A stretch of DNA of 64,000 bases from Diaporthe sp. PMI_573 (lineage: Eukaryota; Ascomycota; Sordariomycetes; Diaporthales; Diaporthaceae): contig JAJTUP010000057.1 of NCBI GenBank assembly GCA_021399435.1, forward strand, positions 62,001 to 126,000, in the 5' to 3' direction. A model generated the notes under the pieces. It was not told where the DNA came from, did no database searches, and was given only the letters and a program-made list of their open reading frames with translations. This document shows, piece after piece, positions 1 to 9,564 of the stretch (position 1 is its first letter; the number at the start of each line of letters is the position of its first letter). The translations under genes were made by a program, and so were the position numbers.

Positions 1-1573
1 GCGCTTCGGATCGGCACACTCGTCGAGTACTTGTGCATTTTGTGCCTGCTCGTAAAAGTGTGGACCGAGTGCACTTCCGAACTGATCCGCGCCAGACCAT
101 AATGTATGGGCTCAGGAGCGGCGGGTCGCGGCCCGACGTCGGACACCCTGCCTGGTGGTATTGGGAAGGCATCGACTTTCATATCGGGAATTTTCAGGCT
201 GTTCATTCTCACGGGACCGTCTCGGCTGCTGCTGAGGTCGGTACCTCTCTTTGGGTATCGGCTTCGCCCGTATCGACTCCCGCTGTAGCCGAATCTGCTG
301 CGAATTGTCGATCCGTTTAGGACAGGCCATATTCGGACTGCCAGGAGCCTGAGTGTCGGAAGACTTGTGCATATCATGCCGACATTCAGTTCAATGGTCG
401 ACCAGATTGCAACTGATGTGTTGTCCCACGTCACGTTCGTGGAAGTGGCATACTTCATCAGCGACTGAAGGCGCAATATGCTGACAACAGTCACGAATGT
501 GCCTACGAAAAACATCAACCCAACGCTGACCTTCTTTTTCCAATGCAGCTTCAGTCCGGCCAACTGGGAAATGGGAATGGCCAACATCCACAAATCGAGG
601 GCGATGCTGACTGCGGCCCTGGTAATTGCACAGTCAGCAAGCTTTACGGTGAGTAAAGGAGTGGCCGGGGAGCTTTATGAAGTCCTTCACTTGCGATGGA
701 ATTGAGGAAAATACATCGAAAATACATACTGTGTCCATGAAATGACGTGGAGGTCGAGACACTTCCCCTTGTGCTCGCCGTCCCACGACTCCCAGAAGAA
801 TGATATGGGCGTGCATTCAAATATCGAGATGAACAAGAAGGTGGCAGAGTACACAATGATCAGTACGATCGTTCCCCACAATACTCTGCGAACAGGCCGT
901 GCTGGAAACACTCGGAGGTAGAAGAACAACAGTGACAGCTTGACCATCGGCAAACCAATGACATATAGAACCTGCAGCACGTAAAAGTATTTGGCGAACA
1001 GTGTGATGTCGTCGAATGACAGGGTCCATATGTCTCGGCCAAGCCCGTAACCTCCCGCTCCCAGAGTGGCAAGCAGCGTGGAGGGGATTCCGAGGAGAAG
1101 CGTGGCGAGGATGATCCAGTCATCCGTACCAACACTGCCAGTGTCGCCCATGAAAGTCCTGACGTAGAAGCGTAGGCCCACGACCACACAGGAAAGCGCA
1201 AGCAGTGCGTACGAGATGCTGTCCAGCACAAGGCGGATATCTCGGACGGGCGCATTGCATGTCGTCGAGCTGATGTTGAGCGTCGTCAGGGCCTCCTTTA
1301 CGGTGCAGCTTTCTAACACACATGACGAGACATTCGCCTGAAGTGTGCTGCTCTGACAGATGCACGTCTGGTTTGTGATGGGACACGGCGATGCTGGACT
1401 TGTGAGTGTTTCCAAGAGACAAGATAACTATGAGACGTCAGAGGGCAATTCTTCTAAAAGTCGGAGAATTTACGCACCGCACAGCTCGGCACGCCGGCTA
1501 GGACCGAAGCCTGGCTGAAAGCTAATTGCACCAGGCTGAGGAGGACCAGCAACTTCGCCCATGGCGCCACCAT
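1..1573 (-). CDS. CFEM-domain, PTH11-like seven-helix receptor (3' end outside window)
   Basis: Partial gene; the C-terminus lies beyond the left edge. My model is exon 1 1573-1478, exon 2 1427-730 and exon 3 618-1, with introns of 50 and 111 nt (GTGCGT..TAG and GTATGT..CAG). The start gives a clear signal peptide ([20 protein letters not shown]). A CFEM domain follows, its cysteines split by intron 1 (VPSCA / LSCLLETL, then [10 protein letters not shown]). After that come several hydrophobic helices of the fungal rhodopsin-like family, including [11 protein letters not shown] and [14 protein letters not shown]. The family includes Magnaporthe Pth11, a plasma-membrane sensor of surface cues; the ligand here is unknown. 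The cytoplasmic tail in exon 3 is long, Ser/Arg-rich and open to base 1. The domain call is firm; function is by family only. Confidence 0.85.
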
Positions 1574-3018
1574 CGTTGCGAACGGGCTGCGTGATGTGCT
1601 CGGAAGTTGTTCCTCTCAGAGAACAACATGCAACTCACACGGACAGGGAAGAAACAAGGGAGACCAGGCTGTTAAGGCTGTCCGGACTCGTCGGCATACG
1701 TCCCCAAGTGGCCCCCCAAGCCGGGGCAAAGAGGAACCCAGACATGGGCCACATAGGGTCGCAGATAAGAAGGAAAGGCACGTGGAGCACGACATAATAT
1801 CGGTGCCCTGTTTCAACAACCCGCTCTGAGGTTCAACGCCCGCCATGTTTCGCAGGCAGGCCAGGGTCTTGCGGGGCCAGCTTTTCCACCCCATCGCCCT
1901 CGTGCCGGGCGCCAAACTTCCCGATTGGTGAGAACCCGCGCGATCGCGAATCGTGAGTGCGAACCTTTTGGTCCGGGGCTTATCTCGCTAGGGAGAGGAT
2001 TGGCCGGGTGGAGTTGACGAGCATCGAGTTCCCTTGCGCGGGCGGACCGAGCACATGCCCAGGGAACTTCCCTCTCACGTCATGGGCGGCCGATGCAACG
2101 CTCTTGGAGCCAAGCGCCCGGAGCGCAGGAACGGGTTCGCGGGGGGGATCCAGAATCTTGGGAAGGCCATGACTCGGGCCTCCCCGGGGACCTGCTGCAC
2201 TATCTCGATGGATTTGCATGAGCTGAACGAAGTTGGTTGAGGACTGCCAGCCTTGAACTGGGCAATATGCAGTCATGCTGCTGCTCTCTGAATCAAGCAT
2301 GGGTTTATCGGTGGATACGCGTACCTGAACTGGTGTCTCCCGTCGCAGATCCGGCACCATCGCTCGCGAGGCCCTCTTTTTGGTCCACGCGTGTGGTAAA
2401 TGAGTAAACCTTATTTGTCTGATATATCATATCACTTTCCTGCAGATGGGTCTCGCTCGTCAAGACTGTGGATTCTTACGAACAGACCCCGACAGGCACG
2501 TCACCTCGGAAGCAGTACATAACCTTGGATGATCTTTGTTCGTCGGTCAGCTGGTGCAATTTAGTCTGGATTACTCATTTGGCATCTTAAATAACTTTGC
2601 ATCTTTGGCTCAACCAAGTTCAGATCATCGATGATTGCTTGTAACAACCCGTCGGATGATGAACCCTGGTAGATAGGGTACGTTGGTAGCCTTGTGGTGT
2701 ATATAAATAGTACTTCCAGATGATAATTAATGAGGACGGGGGTTGCAATCTATCCGGTGCAACCCTCGCCGCGTGTAACACAAGGTTTACATGACTATGT
2801 TCTTTCGATATTCTGCGCTGTGAAACGAAATTATCGACCACCGAGCAAATCGTCGACGTCACGTCAAATCAAAGCTTCGACTCTTCGCCAGAATCAAAGT
2901 CGACCCAATGTGAGCTGATTTGCACTAACCACGTGCATCCGCCGTTGCAAAAATGTTTTTCATTAGCCTAGAATTAGGCCTCAGTGCTGGCCGGTCACAA
3001 CGCTAAACAAGCTCAAGC
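1574..3018. other. Intergenic, no gene seen
   Basis: About 1.4 kb between the starts and ends of two minus-strand genes. Only short overlapping reading frames without family signatures are present. The part next to 1573 is the expected promoter of the receptor gene. A TATA-like stretch (TATATAAATAG, about 2700-2710) has no convincing gene after it. Confidence 0.6.
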
Positions 3019-4266
3019 TCAAGGCTTTGACGGCTTGAGGCCCAGCAGTTCCGCCTCCACGTCAACGATGCTAGGCACCTCCTCCTTCAGGCTCGGAGCG
3101 CTCGGGTTCCAGCCTAGATACTTGCGAGCCCTCTTCGCGTACCCACGTGAGTTCAAACCATAGGATGCTGCTTCAAATCCCGCGATCTCCTTGGCTTCGG
3201 CCACGTCCAACGGCTTGATGGGATCAGCAAACTTTGTGCAACGGGCGGACAAAAAGGGATCAATCGAAAAGCTTACCTCGAGTGTGGTGTCCTTGATGTA
3301 ACCCTTGGCGTGCGCAGCCTCAGCAACCCACTGGGCTACCTCGCCCCAGACGTGGTACCCCCCCTCAGCGAACAGGTAACCTTCCTTGGGGCCCCAAATG
3401 TGCTGGTCAACTTCGGGCTTGGGGTTAAGCGCGGCGTCTACCATCTTGATGTACAGATCGGTCAAGTCGTGCACATGAACATCGTCCATGGACGCCTTCC
3501 CGGTCCCGATGATGGGAGCTTTTCCACGTTTAAGCGTCATATTGGCCATCACATACACCTGTCGACTCTTGGTGTTGCCTACACCTCTGCCCTTGCCATA
3601 GATGGTAGGCGGGCAGATAATCGCGGCCTTGATGGCCGGGTACTCAGCAGCAGCGAGCACGATCTTGTCCACGTTACGGTGGAAGGCATGATCAGGGAGA
3701 CCGGTGAGCGCGTCTATACCCTCGAGATCGTTGTACGGCTCGTACGCTAGAGGCTGACCCCACCGATCAGCATCAGTGTCCTGATAAGTCAAGATGCCTG
3801 TGCCGCCGGTATGGATCCAGTAGCCAGGCTTCTCTTTGCTGTGGCCTGCTGCAAGGCCGGCCGCGAATGCTTTGGCTGCCCCTGCATGGTCTGATGCATC
3901 GGCGGTGTCTGCTCGGTGGTCAGCACTCGTCCAACTCCATCAATGGGAGCGATTATCAGAGCTCAGTCATTGCGTACGGATGAGAATGTCAGTTTTCGAT
4001 GCCTCTTCCTCCAACACCTTGGAGTCATCAAGTGAGCCGTACACGATGCGAACATTGGGGTACCTCTCCTTCACGGGCGCCGCCTTGGACTCATTCCGGA
4101 CCAAGAGAGAGTAGTCGAAGTCTGGGTAGGTCTTTTGAAGGACGTGGAAGATATCTCCACCGGTATACCCCGTGATCCCTGTTCTTCGAGAGTAGACATG
4201 GTCAGCTTATCTAGTTCTCACTTCTGACCTGCGGCTGGACGCAACTCACAAGAAGACTTTCACCAT
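3019..4266 (-). CDS. NAD(P)-binding nucleoside-sugar epimerase-like protein
   Basis: Three exons by my model: 4266-4250, 4183-3978 and 3908-3019, giving 370 residues. Splicing joins MVKVFL to TGITGYTGGD, which rebuilds a Rossmann dinucleotide loop GxxGxxGG at the N-terminus. VRNESK and VYGSLDD follow, then DILIHTAD after intron 2 and the downstream PPTIYGKGRG motif common in extended short-chain dehydrogenase/epimerase proteins. The protein is therefore a probable cytosolic NAD(P)-dependent oxidoreductase or epimerase; its substrate cannot be read. A 45-nt stretch at 3276-3232 begins GTAAGC, ends AG and is in frame, so it may be a fourth exon boundary (355 residues if removed). It lies head to head with the small membrane-protein gene at 4667, so the 400 bp between them may be a shared promoter. 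Confidence 0.82.
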
Positions 4267-4666
4267 ATTGGGCTGTTGCAAAGGTAAACCACGAGATGAA
4301 TGCTCAGACGGGAGGAATCTGGAAAGGAACAAGCTCTGAGAGGCGATCGTGGGTGGATTATGAACCTCAATGAGTACAAACCCTTCGTGCAACGACCCCT
4401 TTTCGTATGACGCCTGCGTTGCGCGGAATTCGAATCCCGCGCCGCCCCTAACCCCCGCCTAAACATTCTTCCAACGCCATGATGTCATCACGACATCGCA
4501 GAAGCTATTCGATGATGTTCGATAATGCTCCAGCGAGCGCGGATCGATGTAACCGGAAAAGCAGATGGGTATTTATGAACTCACCGGGAGAGTCTTTACG
4601 CCGGATGAATTGTGACCACGTGGACTCAGGAACTAACAGAATAAAGACCCAAGAAGCCGCTACAAA
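4267..4666. promoter_or_regulatory. Divergent intergenic region (putative bidirectional promoter)
   Basis: About 400 bp between the starts of the epimerase-like gene (minus) and the small membrane-protein gene (plus). It must hold both promoters. No specific site is assigned. A GCGCGG/CCGCGC hairpin around TTCGAATC near 4425-4447 resembles a tRNA T-arm but is not one. Confidence 0.5.
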
Positions 4667-5263
4667 ATGTCACTCGCAGCATTCCGCCGGCACACCCAAC
4701 ACGATGAGCTGGCACAGCTGGCTGAGTCGCACTTCCAACACGACTTGACCTTAGACGATCGCGAGGTCCTCAGAGGTGCGGCCAAGACAATCACCTGGCA
4801 TGCATCTTTCGGCTCCATCGTCGGGCTCGGCCTCGGCTGCTTCCTAGCGTATCGAGCCCGCGCGCTCCGGAAGAACTGGTTCAATCAGTTCAGGAATTCA
4901 GATCAGCCGAAGCAGGTTATCTTCCAAAGCGGAAAGACACGTATGCCGTGACTGCCACAGTGCGCCTTATCCCGACTCAAAGATCGTCAGACTGACAACA
5001 TCCTCACAGTGAATGTGCCCGACGTGACGTCAAGGTTGGCCCCGTCGCCTTTGGGTGACTTTGCAGCGTACTTCTTCCTGGGCATGGGAGGACTGTTCCT
5101 AGGGGGCGAGACTGGGTTTCTGACCGGGACTTCTATGGCGGCTAGGAGAGTCCGGGCGGACGCCGAAAGACGCAAGCGAGTCGAGAATGCGTACCGAGCA
5201 TTCAAAATTGACCTACTCCGGAAGGAGGCGAAGGATCTCGAGGATGGTGCTGCTGTTTGGTAA
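4667..5263 (+). CDS. Small two-helix membrane protein, conserved-hypothetical type
   Basis: Two exons, 4667-4940 and 5010-5263, joined across a 69-nt intron (GTATGC..CACAG) and encoding 175 residues. Exon 1 carries a charged N-terminal segment (LAESHFQHDLTLDDREVLRG) and a glycine-rich hydrophobic helix (IVGLGLGCFLAYRA). Exon 2 carries a second glycine-rich helix (FAAYFFLGMGGLFLGGETGF) and a basic, helical C-terminus. Paired GxxxG-rich helices are common in small mitochondrial or ER membrane proteins, but location and role here are not shown by the sequence. I do not recognise a named family. The intron removes an in-frame stop just after the donor, which supports the two-exon model. Confidence 0.75.
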
Positions 5264-6228
5264 TCTTTAATCGGGAAAGAGCAGTGTGGAGACCATCTCA
5301 ATCTGGGGCACATCGGACAGCTTTTAAATTGACGATGCACCGCTCGACTTGAAGGCCAACAAAGACCCACGCTTGATATTTTGTCATTGTCCCGAGGGCG
5401 GGCGAGAACTTTGGGAACCACCAGAACATCGAAGCATGGCTACTTCAGTAAGGGCAAGTGGTCTATCACTAGCTTCCCTCACCTCTGCTCAAACATTGTT
5501 TATGGAATATCAATATTAAGATGTGCATATATCGCGGTTGAGGTGGTTTACTCGTGGGGTTACGTTCACAAGTCATCTGTATTCTCTATCATCGGATTAC
5601 ACGTCGAAGTCATGAGAACTCGGGTCAAAGTCGTTCGAGGCGCTAAGTTGAAACGAGGGAGTGGGATACTCCCCGGCAACCCCACTGAGGCAAGTTTCTT
5701 TCTCGCAACGCGATCGGTCTAGCTCCTGATAAATCTCGCTGCTCACCACGGCGTTCGCTTATATGCGATCGACCCAGAAGGATGGGTTGCACCGGTGCGC
5801 TCGAGCGTGTCAGCAGCTATATATTGGGGGCGGGACTTACTGGAAAGACCGAGATGCGGGCAATTAATGAGAACAGGGAGAAGACGCGATAGCATACATA
5901 TATCGGACATGCTCTCATCTCAGCATAACCAAAGATGTCTTGTAGACCTTGCTAGTACGTACGTAGAGACCCCCCCCCCCTCACCGGCGCTCCAAACGCT
6001 CCTGGGGCACATCCACTGGTTATCTGCAGCGAAGGTATAAACGGTAATTGTGGTAGCCCGGCTAGAGTTAAATCCGTGTTTTATGTATGCTAGTTATCTG
6101 CTGCCCGACGTTTAACGCTGGGGGACTTAGCTAATTCGAATTCCTCCACTGGCCTTTCCCTCTTCTGCCCCGCTATCCTGAAGGGGTTTTCGGTCTTCTT
6201 TGGTTGGATGTCATCCTCAGGCTTGTGA
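5264..6228. other. Intergenic, no gene seen
   Basis: Nearly 1 kb with no supported gene. A 113-residue plus-strand frame (5381-5722) shows no family motif and looks like chance. A run of about ten C lies near 5971-5980. Confidence 0.55.
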
Positions 6229-6861
6229 CTAATTGAAAGGTGAATTTAATGTTGCTGTTGGTGTAGGGGCAAGTGGTGCAGGTTTTGTGGATGATGGATG
6301 ACTGGAATGCTTTGCCTGTGCGTATGCCCCTTTGAGCTGCTCGTCTACCTGCTGGTCTTCTTGACGCTGGCGAGCTGCCTCCTCCCGGTCTTTCTTGTTG
6401 AGTGCAATAGTCCGCTGTAGGGTATTCGGAGAAGTATTAATCCAGGCTATATATATGCCATCATTCTTCTCCTCAACCTGGCAAAGACCTTCCTGGCCGA
6501 GCCATTTTGTAAAGTCGGTTAGGCTGTCCCAGCGTGTGACATTTAGATGTACATGGTCGCGGTTGGAAATGTATGCCTGGTAGAACCGGAGGACTTGTAC
6601 GCTCTTCTCGAGATGGTTGAGATGAAGTAGATTGAGAAAGTCAGACTTAAATTGCTGCGAGTACTGTTTGACCGCTTGGTTGACATTCAAACTAATCGCA
6701 TCGATATTGTGTACACGGCTTTTTGATAGGGTATGTTGCTTAAATGCATTCTCGTCGCGGCATTGTTTAGAACAGGGTGTGTAGTACCACTGTAGACGAC
6801 CGAGACCCCTAAACTTTGTCGATATATTGGCATGTTGAGAAGGAAGTGAGTTGCGAGGCAT
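6229..6861 (-). pseudogene. Truncated KIN17-like (DNA/RNA-binding protein) remnant
   Basis: An intronless 210-residue frame matches the N-terminal half of KIN17, a conserved nuclear zinc-finger and winged-helix protein of DNA repair and RNA metabolism. Recognisable pieces in order are GLGRLQWYY, KQCRDENAFKQH, the winged-helix stretch YQAYISNRDHVHLNVTRW, FTKWLGQEGLCQVEE and GIYIAWI, then a charged KKDREEAARQRQEDQQ segment. The C-terminal KOW-type region is missing. In the finger the first zinc Cys (WYC in the family) is Tyr, and the last His appears to be Arg. The frame is open, so it may still be expressed, but lost zinc ligands, truncation and lack of introns suggest a decayed or retro-copied duplicate. 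It lies in a gene-poor stretch next to a transposable element. Confidence 0.65.
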
Positions 6862-7828
6862 GGCGTATTGGAGGAAACGTTGGGAGCCTTTGGGAGCTTG
6901 TGTGTGGATATGGGTTGGAAGGAATGGAGGTGTTAAAGGGAACTGCAGCTATGGACTTATTTATAGGGGGATCGCGTTGAGCCACCACTTTGCTTCGCGC
7001 CGTATAATTGATAGTTCGACTTAGCCTTGGGTTACTTTTGTGGACGGTCTACGGCGCTGCTGGAAGCTGGTCTTTACTAGCCTCGTCTATTTGGCTGCTA
7101 CGACGCTGTCTCCGTCCTTAGTCCGAGCTTAACAAGAAAAAGGGCAGAAGCACACCTTCAGAGTCTTCATCCAGGTATCCAAATGCAGTAGTGACACAAG
7201 GACCAGTGAACAGGGGACCCTTAACGCCCAAATTCCACGTTTTCATTTGTTCTAGGTAGTTAGATTGACAATCGCAAGCGAGTCTACCAAAACCAGAATG
7301 GTGTGCCAGAGACATCCGAGGCACAGGTACACCAGCTAGCTCTGAGTCACAATGAACAGTTCATATTAGCTCGTATTGAACTTCCTGGGTATCTAGGAAA
7401 CAGCCAGGCGAAGATTCGTGGTCGGCTGGACGGTCCGTTGTAGGTAGTCAGCATTTTAGGGCTCCCCGAGCGAAGCCAAGTGCCGTTGGCTTAGATTTAG
7501 CGCTTGTTAATACATCACATGTGGAGAGCGGTGTTGATTTTGAAGAAAAAGAATCAACACCTGGTGGATGACATACTTGGCAAAGTCAACCTTTAATGAG
7601 CTATGAAAAGCTCAGGCAACCGCAGCGACTACTGCTATCCCATCCTCCCACCTCCCACCAAATATTTCGCACTCGTTGTACGGAAACAAGACCAAACTCA
7701 TTCTATTGATCGTTCCCATCTACACATCATCTAACGCAAACCGATCCTTAAAATAGAAATGGATCGACCCCGAACCTATCTTCTCGGTCGGAGGTTTCGC
7801 CTGAGACCTGGCGTAGACACGATGGGTG
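6862..7828. other. Intergenic, no gene seen; one short hairpin
   Basis: No supported gene. A perfect 9-bp inverted repeat (GTGTTGATT / AATCAACAC) with a 12-nt purine-rich loop lies at 7531-7560. The right part becomes pyrimidine-rich towards the inverted-repeat element. Confidence 0.5.
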
Positions 7829-7830
7829 TA

Positions 7831-7900
7831 AGTCAAGCGACCCCCCTTCCGCCTACCCCCCGCTTCCGCCCACATTTTCCACCAAAACACTCACTTTTTA
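7831..7900 (+). repeat. Left terminal inverted repeat
   Basis: Seventy bases starting AGTCAAGCGACCCCCC and ending in a T run. It is the reverse complement of 8690-8759 except for one base (CACTCACT here, CACCCACT in the other arm). Confidence 0.9.
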
Positions 7901-8689
7901 AAATACAATATCGCTACCAGTTTAATTATAGCAGTATTTAAATTAAATATACGTATATATTATTAAATAAATATACTTAAAAAAATATTTTGCCGTGGAA
8001 ATTAAAATTCTAATACTACTATATAGGTTTTTAAAGTTAAAGAAGAAGATTTACATAGAATTCCTTAGAAATAGAAAATCTTAAGTTTCGTTATTCTATA
8101 ACTAGTTAAATTTAGGTAAATATTTTTTTAATATTTAATAAAGTCTATTAAAAGTTATATTAGAAGTATATATCTATAAGTCATTATATAGTAAAATATA
8201 TTAAAGTTTAAGTTTTTCTAAGAAATATTTCTTAGAGAAAATATACTTTTAGATATAAAACATTAATAAAAATATTTATAGTTATAAAGATATAAGTTTC
8301 TAAGTATAGTTTATATGGAGATTCTAAAAAAAATACTATCTGAAATTCTACTAAATTATTTACAAAAGTAGTATAATTTATAGCTATTATTATTGTTTTT
8401 CTTTTTAATATTTCTATATGAAGCTAATAGTAAGATTTTATATTATATTTTTATAGACTTATATCTATATCTTAAATATCTAAATTTAAAACCGTATATT
8501 CTAATCTCTTATAATAATAAAGATATAGGTCTTAATATATATAGAGTTTAAGGATATACAATCTAATGTATAGCCATATAGAAAGTAGATAGGATATTGA
8601 AAATTTATATGTAGATTAATATTGAATGGTTATATGAGTATATTTAATCTTAGAAGTATATACCTTAAAGTCGTGGAGATATAAGTGTC

Positions 8690-8759
8690 TAAAAAGTGGG
8701 TGTTTTGGTGGAAAATGTGGGCGGAAGCGGGGGGTAGGCGGAAGGGGGGTCGCTTGACT
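8690..8759 (-). repeat. Right terminal inverted repeat
   Basis: Inverted copy of 7831-7900 with 69 of 70 positions matching, ending CGCTTGACT next to the TA flank. Confidence 0.9.
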
Positions 8760-8761
8760 TA

Positions 8762-9564
8762 CGGTGCAACCTGACTACCGAAATCGCAACCCCCTTACGA
8801 AGCACTTCTCTATTATCAATCTTCACCCGGTGATAATAGTCCATTACCAAAACATAAGTTACCTTCCCACCAATCTGAATTTACGTGAACGAGCTTATCC
8901 TCCTCCTTTCTAAGTGGGTATGTCTTCACTATGTGCCGGTTTAGGAGAAAGGTTTTATGAAATATCAAGCTGAATATACAACAGTTTTCCTGTGAACTTC
9001 AACGACAGTACGAACATTTACAAAACTTTCTTATTTGTATCGGTACAATCTCGGCCGCCGGAATTTTCACCGGACTTCGGGGGTCTGAGGTCTGGAGCAA
9101 CGAAACCAGGCGAGTGGCAATTTAAATCGACCAGAAAGAGTGCTTGCTTACATACACAATTATTTAGGTACTTGGTTCAGCTCGTACAATCTGCCAAGCA
9201 TAGTGCCTAATTGGATGCAGAGTGTGGGCTAAGCCCCTGCTGGTCACGGGGGGCCGCTCGTCATCGTCTTCGTCCTGCTGATTTTCGCATGCCTGCTGGC
9301 CGCTTGCTCCTCATTACTTGAGATCCCTCGGCTCTCTGCATCCGCGCCGACATTTTCGGTATCAGTGGGGAATATGTTATGGGGGGTTCGCCGTCAAGCT
9401 GTGATTAATTGACATTCCCATTCTCACGAACACGGAGAGGGCACGTGAAAGTCTCGACTTCACGCCAGTTGACCCCGCTCAGCTGTCCCACGCGGGCTGT
9501 GTGTGGCCTTTCAGGCTCTGCTTCGTCATATGAAGACCAACTGAGAACTTGCTTAAGCTACATC
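8762..9564. other. Intergenic, upstream of the patatin NLR gene
   Basis: No gene supported. It carries the promoter and 5' leader of the patatin/NB-ARC gene; no individual site is assigned. Confidence 0.5.

Larger units (their letters stand above)
7829..8761. mobile_element. Non-autonomous Fot1/pogo-type (Tc1-mariner) DNA element
   Basis: A 929-bp element (7831-8759) flanked by TA on both sides, the target duplication of Tc1/mariner elements. Both ends carry 70-bp terminal inverted repeats that begin AGTCAAGCG; fungal Fot1-like elements begin AGTCAAGC. The two repeats differ at one position only. The roughly 790-bp interior is extremely A+T-rich and has no transposase frame, so the element cannot move by itself. 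The repeats are G+C-rich and intact, in sharp contrast to the interior. Superfamily rests on the termini and TA flank; absence of a transposase is seen directly. Confidence 0.85.

Noticed and set aside
4420..4450. TTCGAATC inside a GCGCGG/CCGCGC hairpin, like a tRNA T-arm
   Set aside because: The loop length and stem pairing do not fit a T-arm on either strand, and no A-box, anticodon arm or acceptor stem could be laid out around it.
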